DNA from: Acidobacteriota bacterium
GTDB lineage: Bacteria; Acidobacteriota; Terriglobia; Bryobacterales; Bryobacteraceae
Assembly (NCBI GenBank): GCA_026393985.1
Contig: JAPKZB010000072.1
Coordinates: 1 to 37,163, forward strand
DNA: 37,163 nucleotides
Direction of reading: 5' to 3'
Shown here: in pieces, positions 15,277-22,943 of the stretch
Numbering within the stretch: the first letter of the stretch is position 1
How the letters are laid out: each line of letters begins with the position of its first letter
Position numbers and translations under genes: made by a program
The notes under the pieces: generated by a model
Databases searched by the model: none
What the model was told of the DNA's origin: nothing
The model's input: only the letters and a program-made list of their open reading frames with translations

Positions 15277-16485
15277 CTATCCGTGGTCGGACAGCCTCCG
15301 TTGCCCAAGTAAAAACCAGAGCCCGATGGCGGAAAGCAGGGCGCCATTGAACGCCAGAGCGTTGGGCACCGCTACCAGCGTGATCATCTGACCGGTGAGC
15401 AGACTCCCCATCGGACGCCCGCCACGGAAGAAAACGTTGTAGACGCTCAGAACCCGGCCGCGCATGTGGTCTTCCGTGCGCATCTGCACAAGGCTCATGA
15501 CCAGCGCGAACGAGGCAATCAGGCAACCGCCGGAGAGGAACAGAATGACCGTGCTGAGAAAAAAACTGGTTGAATACGCAAAGCCGATGTTCAGTAGGCC
15601 CAGCACCACCAGCAGCGCGCTGGCCACCGAACCCTTCCTTTTAACGTTGCCCAAGCCAGCCACAATCAACGCGCCGCAAACCGACCCGATGCCCGAAATC
15701 GACATCAGCTGCGAGTATCCGTTCGCGGAGAGTTTCAACCCATCCCGGGCCACGACGGGAAGAAACGTCATGGACGCCGAACCAAAGAATGTCATAAGAA
15801 AACCGAGCGCCACCAGCGCGACCATGCCCTCCCGATGGCGAACGAAGTTGATCCCAAGCTTCATCGACTCAAGCGGACTCTCGTTTTTCGGCACCACCGG
15901 CAGGCGGTTGGGCAGCGAGAGCAACGAGGCGATCACGGCAAAGTAGCTCAATCCGTTCAGGCCAAAGCACCAGATGGGCCCGAGTCCTGCCATGGCGATT
16001 CCCGCCAGGGCAGGGCCGATCACCCGGGCCAGGTTGAACTGAATACTATTCAACGCAATCGCGTTCGGCAGGTCTTCTTTGGTCACCAGCGACGGCACCA
16101 ACGCCGAATAGGCCGGTCCTCCGAAAGCCTGCGCGCAGCCAACCACGAAGGAGATGGTCAGGATGTGCCAGATCTGAATGGCCTCAAAGTAGAGAAGGCT
16201 GGTGATCGTAAAGGCGCAGGTCAGTTGCACGACCTGAGAGGCAAGGACAATCTTGCGGCGGTCGAAACGGTCGGCAGTGACCCCGCCGACCAGCGAGAGC
16301 AGAAAGATGGGAATCTCGCCGAGAAAGGTATCCAACGCCAGCAGTTGCGGCGAATCAGAGAGCTGATAGACCAGCCAACTCTGCGCCACCTGCTGCATCC
16401 ACGTCCCGATGGAAGAGGTGCAGGCCCCCAGCCACATGTTGCGGAACTGGGGGTATGAAAAGGCCTTGAAAACCTTGTCGAGCAA
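15277..16485 (-). CDS. MFS transporter (MFS_3 / EntS-like exporter)
   Basis: A 402-residue major facilitator with 12 predicted membrane helices. The N-terminus has the MFS_3 signature YPQFRNMWLGACTSSIGTW then AQSWLVYQLSDS. The motif A loop between helices 2 and 3 reads GGVTADRFDRRKI, and RVIGPALAGI marks helix 5. MFS_3 members export siderophores, macrolides or other small molecules by proton antiport; the substrate cannot be told. The start is TTG at 16485, since no ATG or GTG gives the conserved N-terminus; it lies 19 bases after the VOC gene. No good ribosome binding site is visible, which suggests coupling to the upstream gene. Confidence 0.88.
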   Translation of the reverse strand: MLDKVFKAFSYPQFRNMWLGACTSSIGTWMQQVAQSWLVYQLSDSPQLLALDTFLGEIPIFLLSLVGGVTADRFDRRKIVLASQVVQLTCAFTITSLLYFEAIQIWHILTISFVVGCAQAFGGPAYSALVPSLVTKEDLPNAIALNSIQFNLARVIGPALAGIAMAGLGPIWCFGLNGLSYFAVIASLLSLPNRLPVVPKNESPLESMKLGINFVRHREGMVALVALGFLMTFFGSASMTFLPVVARDGLKLSANGYSQLMSISGIGSVCGALIVAGLGNVKRKGSVASALLVVLGLLNIGFAYSTSFFLSTVILFLSGGCLIASFALVMSLVQMRTEDHMRGRVLSVYNVFFRGGRPMGSLLTGQMITLVAVPNALAFNGALLSAIGLWFLLGQRRLSDHG

Positions 16486-16504
16486 TTGGATGTCCGGATG
16501 CGGC

Positions 16505-16879
16505 TCAGGGAAGCGGCGCGGGGCGGGCGATCAGATGGAGAATATTGCCATCGCAATCGGTGAAAAACACGAGCCGGTTTCCCTGATTGTTGAAAGGTTC
16601 TCCGAGGAAGTGGACGTTTTTCTCTTTGAGCGTGGCCAGACCGGCGTCGAAGTCCTCCACGTCGATGGCAAGGTGGCGGATGCCTTCATCTTTCATCCGG
16701 TTCGAAGGGCGCTCCCCTTCGCTCGGAATGATCTCGAGCATCGATCCGTTGGCCGCACGGACAAAAAAGTTACCGGCGTATTCGAAGTTGATCCGGAACT
16801 CGAGGTGGTCGCGATACCACTCGGCGAGCCGTTGGGGGTTGGGCGAGGCAATCGCCGTGTGTTCCAAGCCTTTAAACAT
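16505..16879 (-). CDS. VOC (glyoxalase/bleomycin-resistance) family protein
   Basis: A 124-residue cytoplasmic protein with two beta-alpha-beta-beta-beta modules of the vicinal oxygen chelate fold. Likely metal ligands are H7 (LEHTAIA), E49 (SMLEIIP) and H69 (GIRHLAID). The fourth position, usually Glu, is His (H115 in GNILHLI), so the metal site is 3 His + 1 Glu. It may be a lyase, isomerase or drug-binding protein; no substrate can be named. It leads the operon with the MFS exporter, and an exporter next to a VOC protein could fit resistance or metabolite handling, though that is inference. TACAAT seven bases upstream of the ATG suggests leaderless transcription. Confidence 0.85.
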   Translation of the reverse strand: MFKGLEHTAIASPNPQRLAEWYRDHLEFRINFEYAGNFFVRAANGSMLEIIPSEGERPSNRMKDEGIRHLAIDVEDFDAGLATLKEKNVHFLGEPFNNQGNRLVFFTDCDGNILHLIARPAPLP

Positions 16880-16886
16880 AAACCCG

Positions 16887-16892
16887 ATTGTA
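16887..16892 (-). promoter_or_regulatory. -10-like element, probable leaderless start of the VOC gene
   Basis: Minus-strand TACAAT (5 of 6 to consensus) followed by exactly 7 bases and the ATG at 16879. There is no Shine-Dalgarno sequence. A second -10-like TATCCT lies just upstream. Confidence 0.45.
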
Positions 16893-16979
16893 CCCTAGGA
16901 TACTGTCCGGAACGCATCACCCCGGGAAGTCGCGATAACGAGTAGGCTCTGGCCGCCCAAACTGCCTGGCCCCGCCAAA

Positions 16980-17456
16980 TTAGAACACCTGGAAGAGGAA
17001 GACCTGATTGGAACCCTCCGGCGTGAGGGCATACTCGCCCGGAAAGAGGGTTTCATTGGCCTCAAGTTTGGACAGGCCGGGGGCCAACCGGGTGACCATC
17101 AGGCGCAGCGGACGAGCGGAGTCTTTTCGTTTTTTGGGGTTATCAAAGAAGAAGACTTCCCGGGTATTGCCCTTCACCTCGAGCTTATACAGGGTAAGCT
17201 TCTCCGCCGGAAGGGATTTGGACTCGAAGACAAAAAGGGGCTCCGCCATGGGCGTGCGGGCCGAAGAGGCCGCGCCGGCAGAGACGTACGCCGTGCCCTC
17301 CTTTCGTTTCTCCTCCTTGGCATCGCCCACTTCAAGCGGGATGAGTTGCGTGGCATGGCGAAGGTAAGGCAGATCCGGCTTTTCCGGCCTCGGCCCCTCG
17401 TACTTTTGCGCCCACGCGGCGCTCAGGCAAGCTACGGCGATCAGGAGGATGCGCAT
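16980..17456 (-). CDS. Small secreted protein of unknown function, GEYA C-terminus
   Basis: A 158-residue protein with signal peptide MRILLIAVACLSAAWAQ. I recognise no named family. After the signal come a Pro/Lys/Glu-rich stretch and LIPLEVGDAKEEKRKEG, then a beta-rich region FVFESKSLPAEKLTLYKLEV and the closing ETLFPGEYAL...QVFLFQVF. The ending and the preceding strand pattern resemble the C-terminus of the protein at 8326-9108, suggesting a common envelope domain. It begins nine bases after the stop of the degenerate kinase-receiver gene, so it is likely its co-expressed partner. The C-terminal Phe is noted, but the protein is too short for a classic outer-membrane barrel. Confidence 0.7.
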   Translation of the reverse strand: MRILLIAVACLSAAWAQKYEGPRPEKPDLPYLRHATQLIPLEVGDAKEEKRKEGTAYVSAGAASSARTPMAEPLFVFESKSLPAEKLTLYKLEVKGNTREVFFFDNPKKRKDSARPLRLMVTRLAPGLSKLEANETLFPGEYALTPEGSNQVFLFQVF

Positions 17457-17465
17457 GCTAGTATC

Positions 17466-18923
17466 TTACGCAACCGGAACCGGCTGGGTCACTTCGGCCA
17501 GGGCGGCGAGCAGTTCGGGTACCTCCCAGGGTTTCCGAAGAACCCGAATTCCGTCCCCTCGCGGCGAGGCGTCGAAACCCTCGACGAGCAGGACGAAAGC
17601 CCGGAGTTGTGGGCGGGTGGCTTCGAAAAAGTCGAGCCACTTCATCCCGGACAGCCGGGTAGCGCAGAAGACAACATCGAAGTGGATGCGCCGGAGCAAA
17701 TCGACCCCCTCCTCGGCACTCGTAACGGGCACGACGCGATGTCCCGCCTCTCCCAATCCCGTCAGAAACCGCCGTTGGGAGGCTTCATCGGGTTCAACGA
17801 CTAAGATGGTCATCGGGCTGGGCCCGCCAACGGCGCCAATCTGCGCGTGCGGGCACATCGGCGGCGCGGCGACCGATGGCAGTTCCACCGCGAAACCTTC
17901 GGCCGAAACGAAAAGCTCTCCCCCGTGGGCACGCAGGAGGCTGCGGCAAAGCGCCAGTTCGACCTGATTGTCCGGGTTGGGGAATTCGAAGCGAAGCAAC
18001 GCCAAGCCCCCGGTTTCGCGGATGGTTAAGCCCAGCCGGAGGCTGGCTTGCTCGGCATGAAAAAGGAGTTGGAGCATCACCTCTTCGAGTTGGGCGCGGA
18101 CGCCCTCCACATAGACCGCTTCCCGGCACCAGTCCGGCTCCACCACAAAGCCACGGTTGCGATGCACGGCATCCCGGAGCTGGAGCAGTCCGCGCAGCAA
18201 GCTGTTCAAATCGAGCCTGGCAATCTCATTCCGGTCGGTCCGCGCGAAACCGACCAGCCGCTCCACCGTTGCCGCGGTTTCCGCCGCGTGCCGGGCAATC
18301 CGGCGGACCTCCTGCGCGGTCAACGAATCGGCGGGCCGATCGAGCAGTTCGTCCGCCTTCTGCTGAATCTCCCGAATTGGTTGGCGCAACTCGGCGGCCA
18401 TGGCCGCAAACATCTGGCCGGCCATGGCGAGTTGCTCAGTGCGGCGAAGATGTTCGCGCACCTGTTGCTGTTCCTGCGCTTGGAGGGCGGCGGCGACAAT
18501 CACGCCCAGGTGGCGGACCAGCCCGGCTTCCCACTCCGACGCGGGCGCCTGACACAGTTCGATCGCCCCAAGAAGTTGACCCTGCGCGCGAATCGGCAGC
18601 AGATCCGGGCGAGTCGGGAATGCCGCCATGGAAGCATCCGGAAGTTCGATCGAAGGATACCCGCCGCGCACTGCTTCGAGAACTCGCTGCGGTCGGCGAT
18701 AGTAATACAACAGAACATCTGCCGTGCCGAAAGCAGTCCGGGCGTGAGAATGCAAAACGGCGGCCAGCTCGGTTGGCGCGGTCGTGGCGAGAATCTTTTC
18801 TTCCACCTCGTGAACCTCAGAAAGTCGGGCGCAGCGCCTCGTCCACCGGCGGACGGAGATCATCCACGCCGCGCCGAAGCCGGCAGCGGCGGCGATCGCA
18901 AGGACCAGAACCAGAAGTCGCAT
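17466..18923 (-). CDS. Degenerate GAF-histidine kinase-receiver hybrid (pseudo-kinase)
   Basis: A 485-residue protein with one N-terminal membrane helix (1-22), a GAF-like sensor domain (about 38-150), a DHp/HATPase-like region (about 163-350) and a C-terminal receiver (371-480). The kinase looks inactive. The phosphoacceptor His of the H-box is Ala177 (MAAELRQP where HE[LI]R is expected), the N-box Asn is His289, and the DxGxG ATP loop is replaced by FPNPDNQ. The receiver phosphoacceptor Asp is Ala421 (VVFCATRLSGM), although Lys464 (LRKPW) is kept. Both phosphate carriers are lost while the reading frame is intact, so it probably signals by binding or conformation, not phosphotransfer. It lies six bases after the HAD gene and nine before a small secreted protein. 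Confidence 0.82.
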   Translation of the reverse strand: MRLLVLVLAIAAAAGFGAAWMISVRRWTRRCARLSEVHEVEEKILATTAPTELAAVLHSHARTAFGTADVLLYYYRRPQRVLEAVRGGYPSIELPDASMAAFPTRPDLLPIRAQGQLLGAIELCQAPASEWEAGLVRHLGVIVAAALQAQEQQQVREHLRRTEQLAMAGQMFAAMAAELRQPIREIQQKADELLDRPADSLTAQEVRRIARHAAETAATVERLVGFARTDRNEIARLDLNSLLRGLLQLRDAVHRNRGFVVEPDWCREAVYVEGVRAQLEEVMLQLLFHAEQASLRLGLTIRETGGLALLRFEFPNPDNQVELALCRSLLRAHGGELFVSAEGFAVELPSVAAPPMCPHAQIGAVGGPSPMTILVVEPDEASQRRFLTGLGEAGHRVVPVTSAEEGVDLLRRIHFDVVFCATRLSGMKWLDFFEATRPQLRAFVLLVEGFDASPRGDGIRVLRKPWEVPELLAALAEVTQPVPVA

Positions 18924-18929
18924 CGTTAG

Positions 18930-19607
18930 CTAAACGTGCTCCTGCACCGACAGCCAGTTCGCCAGGGCCGGGTCGGCAAAATCCCGAATGGAAAGTTCGG
19001 TACCTGGCAGTTGACAGCCCTTGCGGCAAACGCCCACCACCCGCCCGCCCATGGCCCGGGCGGCGGCGATCCCCGAAGGAGAATCTTCAAAAACAATACA
19101 GTTGCGCGGGGCGACCTCCAACAGGGTGGCCACGCGCAGGTAGATATCTGGAGAGGGCTTGGGCTTGGACACCTGATCCCCATCCACAACGGCCCGGAAG
19201 AAGTGCCGCAGGCTGGCGCCGTCTAGCACCATATCGATATTGGCCGGTTCGGCGTTGGTGCCAACACCGAGCGGCAGGTGCCGGTTGCTTCCGAGAAGGG
19301 TGCGGAGCCCGGGCATCAGGTTTTCTTCCAACTGGCCGGCCATGTGCTGGCGGAAAAGCGCCTCTTTGCGGGAGCCATGCGCCAGGATCTCCTCCTGGCT
19401 AAGATCGCCGCCGAACAACTCGCGGACAATATCATCGTTACGTTTGCCCTGCATCCTCGTATCAATGCCATCGGCAGAAACATTAAACCTCTGCAGGTAC
19501 TCCCGCCACACTTTTGCGTGGAGAAAATTGGAATCTAGGATCACTCCGTCCATGTCAAAGACCAGAGCCAGGCCCGCAGCCGCGGTTAACGGTTCGTTTA
19601 AGATCAT
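18930..19607 (-). CDS. HAD-family phosphatase (beta-phosphoglucomutase-like)
   Basis: A 225-residue haloacid dehalogenase superfamily hydrolase. Motif I is FDMDGVILDS with nucleophile D18 and acid D20; motif II is the Thr of GVGTNAEPANID; motif III is the Lys of DQVSKPKPSPDIYL; motif IV is IVFEDSPSGIAAARA. The helical cap between motifs I and II and the SKPxPDIYL block place it with beta-phosphoglucomutase and sugar-phosphate phosphatases. Substrate is unknown. ATG at 19607 is chosen since it starts just before motif I, as in homologues; a start 16 codons upstream is open. It leads a three-gene set with the degenerate kinase and the secreted protein. Confidence 0.88.
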   Translation of the reverse strand: MILNEPLTAAAGLALVFDMDGVILDSNFLHAKVWREYLQRFNVSADGIDTRMQGKRNDDIVRELFGGDLSQEEILAHGSRKEALFRQHMAGQLEENLMPGLRTLLGSNRHLPLGVGTNAEPANIDMVLDGASLRHFFRAVVDGDQVSKPKPSPDIYLRVATLLEVAPRNCIVFEDSPSGIAAARAMGGRVVGVCRKGCQLPGTELSIRDFADPALANWLSVQEHV

Positions 19608-19664
19608 ATGCCTATGGTGCAATGATCGGATTTTCCTTGCATGCAGATAACGCACCGATCATCC

Positions 19665-19670
19665 GATAAT
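19665..19670 (+). promoter_or_regulatory. -10-like element, probable leaderless start of fliM
   Basis: GATAAT (5 of 6 to consensus) followed by exactly 7 bases and the fliM ATG at 19678. No Shine-Dalgarno sequence is present. The 70-base region is shared with the divergent HAD gene. Confidence 0.45.
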
Positions 19671-19677
19671 CCAAGAT

Positions 19678-20661
19678 ATGGAATCTGACCGGTTACTCAG
19701 TCAGGACGAGATTGATGGCGTATTTCGCCGCTTGGCCGAAGAGAAAGCCAAGACGGAGGAGGACGACCCGGCAAAACGCGCGCAGCCCTACGATTTCCGC
19801 CGCCCGGACCGGATTGCCAAGGATCAGCTTCGTTCGATCCACCTGCTTCACGAAAACTTCGCGCGGAGTCTGGCGTCGAGCCTGTCGGCGTATCTCCGCG
19901 CGTACGTAATGGTCAACCTGGTGTCGGTCGAACAGTTGTCCTTCCTGGAGTTCAGCCAGTGCCTGCCCTCGCCAAGCTGCATTATCGCCATGGGCATGCG
20001 TCCGTACGATGGCAACGGCGTTCTCGAAATCAATCCCACCCTCGTCTTCCCGATTCTCGAAATGCTGCTCGGTGGAACGGGCAAGCCAACGCCCTCCAAC
20101 CAGCTCACCCGGGAATTGACTGAAATCGAGCAGAGCATCGTCGAAGTCGTCTTCCGCATCATCCTCCATGACCTGCGGGAGAGCTGGCGGCAGGTGACCA
20201 ACGTCTCCTTCTCGATTGAGAGCCACGAAACCGAGCCCTCGCTGCTGCAATTCATGGCGCCCAACGAGGCGGTCGTCACCATTTCGCTGGAAATCCGGGT
20301 GGGTGAAGTCACCGGAATGATGAACGTCGGCATTCCGTCGATCATCATCAAAATGTTGCGGCAGAAGTTCGACCAGGGTTGGTCCAACCGCCGCAGTGAG
20401 GCGACCGAGTCCGATCAGCGGCGGGTGCTGCAGTTGGTGAAACCCGGCCTCATCCAAATGGACGCGCGCCTGCAGGGACCAACGCTGACGGTGGAAGATC
20501 TGTTGGCCATCGAGGAGGGGGACCTCCTGATGTTCGACTTCTCCACCGAAAAGCCGCTGAACCTGCTTGTCAATAGTCGGCTGAAGTTCCAAGGTCAGGT
20601 CGTCGCGCACGGCAAGAAAAAGTCGTTCATCATCCGTTCCCTGAATATCCCCTCGGAGTAA
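19678..20661 (+). CDS. fliM: Flagellar motor switch protein FliM
   Basis: A 327-residue FliM of normal length. The N-terminal peptide LLSQDEIDGVF (6-16) is the conserved CheY-P-binding motif. The middle CheC-like domain (about 45-230) shows DQLRSIHLLHENFARSLASS, LVSVEQLSFLEF and FPILEMLLGGTG. The C-terminal SpoA domain (about 245-325) pairs with FliN (LLAIEEGDLLMFDF, FQGQVVAHGKKKSFII). FliM forms the C-ring middle of the rotor switch on the cytoplasmic face and sets rotation sense when CheY-P binds. No other flagellar or chemotaxis gene lies nearby, so it stands apart from any flagellar operon here. The neighbours are a divergent HAD gene and a convergent pseudogene that overlaps its 3' end. 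Confidence 0.95.
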   Translation: MESDRLLSQDEIDGVFRRLAEEKAKTEEDDPAKRAQPYDFRRPDRIAKDQLRSIHLLHENFARSLASSLSAYLRAYVMVNLVSVEQLSFLEFSQCLPSPSCIIAMGMRPYDGNGVLEINPTLVFPILEMLLGGTGKPTPSNQLTRELTEIEQSIVEVVFRIILHDLRESWRQVTNVSFSIESHETEPSLLQFMAPNEAVVTISLEIRVGEVTGMMNVGIPSIIIKMLRQKFDQGWSNRRSEATESDQRRVLQLVKPGLIQMDARLQGPTLTVEDLLAIEEGDLLMFDFSTEKPLNLLVNSRLKFQGQVVAHGKKKSFIIRSLNIPSE

Positions 20662-21937
20662 TCGCGTTGGCGGTGATGAGCCGGGCGTTGCGGTTGAAGG
20701 AGACGTATTGAAAAGCCCAGTGAATCAACACCTGCAGGCGATTCTGAAACCCAACCAGGAACATCAGATGAACCAAAAGCCACAGGAGCCAGGCCAACAG
20801 ACCCGTGGCATGCATCCCTCGGCTATCGGCAACGGCAGACCGGCGCCCGATGGCGGCCGGATTTCCCCCGTCAGAATATCGAAACGGCGGGGGGGCCAGT
20901 GCGCCAACCGGTCGAGAATCGCGCCGGCGGCGTACCGGCCCTGCTGCATTGCCACGGGCGCCACCCCGGGCAGTATCTGGCCGCCGCTATCCACACAGGC
21001 CGCCATATCGACGAGGGCAAACACCCCGGGAAAGCCTTCCAAGCAACAGTGCGCCGTCACCGGAATCCGCCCCGGGCGGTCGGCCACCAATCGAGCGGCG
21101 GCAGCGAGTTTCCCCGCCAGAGGCGAGCCCTTCACCCCCGCCGCCCACAAAATCGTCGCGGTCTCGATGCGGTCTACCCGGTCACCGTTTCTGGCCGTCA
21201 CCCCGCCCTCGTTCACGGAAGTCACGTAGCGTTTGTTCAGCCAGCGGACCCCCAACTGCCAGCGGACCCCCAACTGTAAGAGCGCCCTCTCGGCGGCAGC
21301 CCCGAAATCAGCCGGAAAGGTGCTCAGAATCTACTCCCCGGCATCGAACAAAAGCATCCGGGCTTCCTCCGGCCGGAAGCCGCGGAAGTCCTCGCGAAGG
21401 GTATCGTTGGCGATCTCGCCCAGCGCACCGGCCAGTTCCACGCCAGTTGGCCCTCCGCCGAAAACCACAAAGGCAAGCCAAGCGCGTCGCTTTTCGGGGT
21501 CGGGCTCCCGCTCGGCACACTCAAAGGCCTACAGGATCTTCCGGCGGATGGCCGTGGCGTCTTCAATCGATTTCAAGCCGGGTGCCAGCGGCTCCCAATC
21601 GTCATTGCCAAAGTAGTGGTCACGGGCGCCCGTAGCGACAATCAGCGAATCAAACCCAACCGCGCCGTCGGCAAGCAGCACCCGTTGGCCACCCAGATCG
21701 AACCCGATCACCTCCGCCAGAATTGTCCACACGTTCTTGCCGTGCCGCAGCACGGCCCGAATCGGTGCCCAGATGTTGGCGGGTGATATTGGCCGGTGAT
21801 ATCGGGCAGCGGCTGGAACAGATGGAAGTTGCGCCGATCAATCAGGGTAACCTGCACCTCTTTTTCCCGCTCAGCGCTCTCGCCGCCGCCAGACCCGCAA
21901 AGCCCCCTCCGACAATCACAACATGGTGTTCGGCCAT
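20630..21937 (-). pseudogene. Decayed type II NADH dehydrogenase (NDH-2) gene
   Basis: Pieces in different frames join into one NDH-2-like flavoprotein of about 420 residues. They are the FAD-binding start VVIVGGGFAGLAAARALS, then VTLIDRRNFHLFQPL, LIVATGARDHYFGNDDWEP, VVFGGGPTGVELAGALGEI, TILWAAGVKGSPLAGKL, LPGVAPVAMQQGRYAA and the membrane-anchoring LLAWLLWLLVHLMFLVGF. Lesions: a frameshift at the A5 run (21861-21865); a small deletion and frame change near 21780-21810; in-frame TAG at 21529-21531 and 21331-21333; an 18-bp tandem duplication (21241-21276); and a frameshift at a seven-base G run near 20890-20900. With this many independent lesions a functional product is very unlikely. Its intact ancestor would have passed electrons from NADH to quinone without pumping protons. 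Confidence 0.88.
21241..21276. repeat. Perfect 18-bp tandem duplication inside the NDH-2 pseudogene
   Basis: The unit CCAGCGGACCCCCAACTG occurs at 21241-21258 and again at 21259-21276 without mismatch. In the minus-strand reading frame it repeats QLGVRW once and keeps frame. The perfect identity shows that it is recent relative to the other lesions. Confidence 0.95.
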
Positions 21938-21943
21938 ATCCCC

Positions 21944-21949
21944 TACCAT
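21944..21949 (+). promoter_or_regulatory. -10-like element before the exonuclease gene
   Basis: TACCAT, ten bases before the ATG at 21960. An AGGAGGG run at 21953-21959 directly touches the ATG, too close to act as a normal ribosome binding site, so a very short leader is plausible. Confidence 0.3.
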
Positions 21950-21959
21950 AACAGGAGGG

Positions 21960-22943
21960 ATGGAGATCTTATTCCGGCCGGAGGGCATATACCTGCCGGC
22001 CATCGACCTCTGGTTGGACCCGCGTACCCCCGTCGAGTGCGCCTGGCTATCGCACGCCCACAGCGACCACGCCCGCGGTCTGCACCGGACCGTGATCGCC
22101 ACCAAAATCACCGCCGGCATCTATCGCCATCGCTGGCCCCTGCCGGAAGGGCGCCAGCAGGAGGTGCTCCGTCTCGATCCCGGCCAAACCCTCGAGTTCC
22201 ACGGCGCCCGCCTAACAGCGTTGCGGGCCGCGCATATTCTGGGCGCGGCCCAGCTACTGATCGAGTACAACGGCGAGCGGACCGTCTACACCGGCGACAT
22301 CAAACTCGCCGCACCCATCTGCGGCTGGGCCACCGAAATCGTTCCCTGTGACCGGCTTATTGTCGAATCGACCTTCGCCCTGCCCATCTACGACTTCCTC
22401 CCAGCGGCCGAAGCCAAGCGCCGGATCGTCCGTTTCGCCTCCGAGTCAATCGTCGCCGGGCTCGTGCCGGTCTTTCTCGGATACGGTCTGGGCCGTGGCC
22501 AGGAGATCGTACACACCCTGACCGAAGCCGGCCTGCCCTGCGCCGTCCACGGCGCCATCGCCGGCCTCATTCCCTACTACGAGGCCGAAGGAATCTCCTT
22601 TACCGGCTGGGAGCCGTACCAACGGCGGAAGGACGAGACCCGGCCGCTGGTCGTCACGCCGGGACTGCAGGATTCCCTGGCGGCGCCGCCGGCCCGGGTC
22701 CGCGTCGCGCTGGTTTCCGGATGGGCGGCCGTCGACAGCGCCCGCGCCCGCTCCGGAGCCGATGTCCTAATTCCCTACTCCGACCACGCCGGCTTCCTCG
22801 AACTGCTCTCCCTGATCGAGCAAACCGGGGCGCGGCGCATCGACATCGTGCATGGCTACGCCGAACCCTTCGCCCGGCTCCTCCGCCACCGGGGCTGGGA
22901 CGCCGTGGCCGCCGGCGCCAGCACGGCCGAGGTCCAGGTATGA
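21960..22943 (+). CDS. Ligase-associated MBL-fold DNA exonuclease
   Basis: A 327-residue metallo-beta-lactamase/beta-CASP nuclease. The metal-binding motif HAHSDH is at residues 32-37 (LSHAHSDHARG), with AAHILGAAQLLIEYNG and YTGDIKLA as later metal-ligand strands, and PYSDHAGFLELL near the end. It belongs to the family called ligase-associated DNA exonuclease, encoded beside an ATP-dependent DNA ligase in many bacteria and thought to trim DNA ends for repair. The gene overlaps the ligase start by four bases (ATGA), so the two are made together. ATG at 21960 matches the family N-terminus; the Shine-Dalgarno-like AGGAGGG abuts it at one base or less. Confidence 0.9.
   Translation: MEILFRPEGIYLPAIDLWLDPRTPVECAWLSHAHSDHARGLHRTVIATKITAGIYRHRWPLPEGRQQEVLRLDPGQTLEFHGARLTALRAAHILGAAQLLIEYNGERTVYTGDIKLAAPICGWATEIVPCDRLIVESTFALPIYDFLPAAEAKRRIVRFASESIVAGLVPVFLGYGLGRGQEIVHTLTEAGLPCAVHGAIAGLIPYYEAEGISFTGWEPYQRRKDETRPLVVTPGLQDSLAAPPARVRVALVSGWAAVDSARARSGADVLIPYSDHAGFLELLSLIEQTGARRIDIVHGYAEPFARLLRHRGWDAVAAGASTAEVQV

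Noticed and set aside
17876-19402. A 508-codon plus-strand open frame
   Set aside because: Arg/Pro/Ser-rich shadow of the kinase-receiver and HAD genes, crossing their boundary; no start signal or domain.
21331-21531. TAG codons in the NDH-2 frame read as an amino acid (recoding)
   Set aside because: The same gene also has frameshifts and a deletion, no other gene here uses internal TAG, and several genes end in TAG; decay is the simpler explanation.
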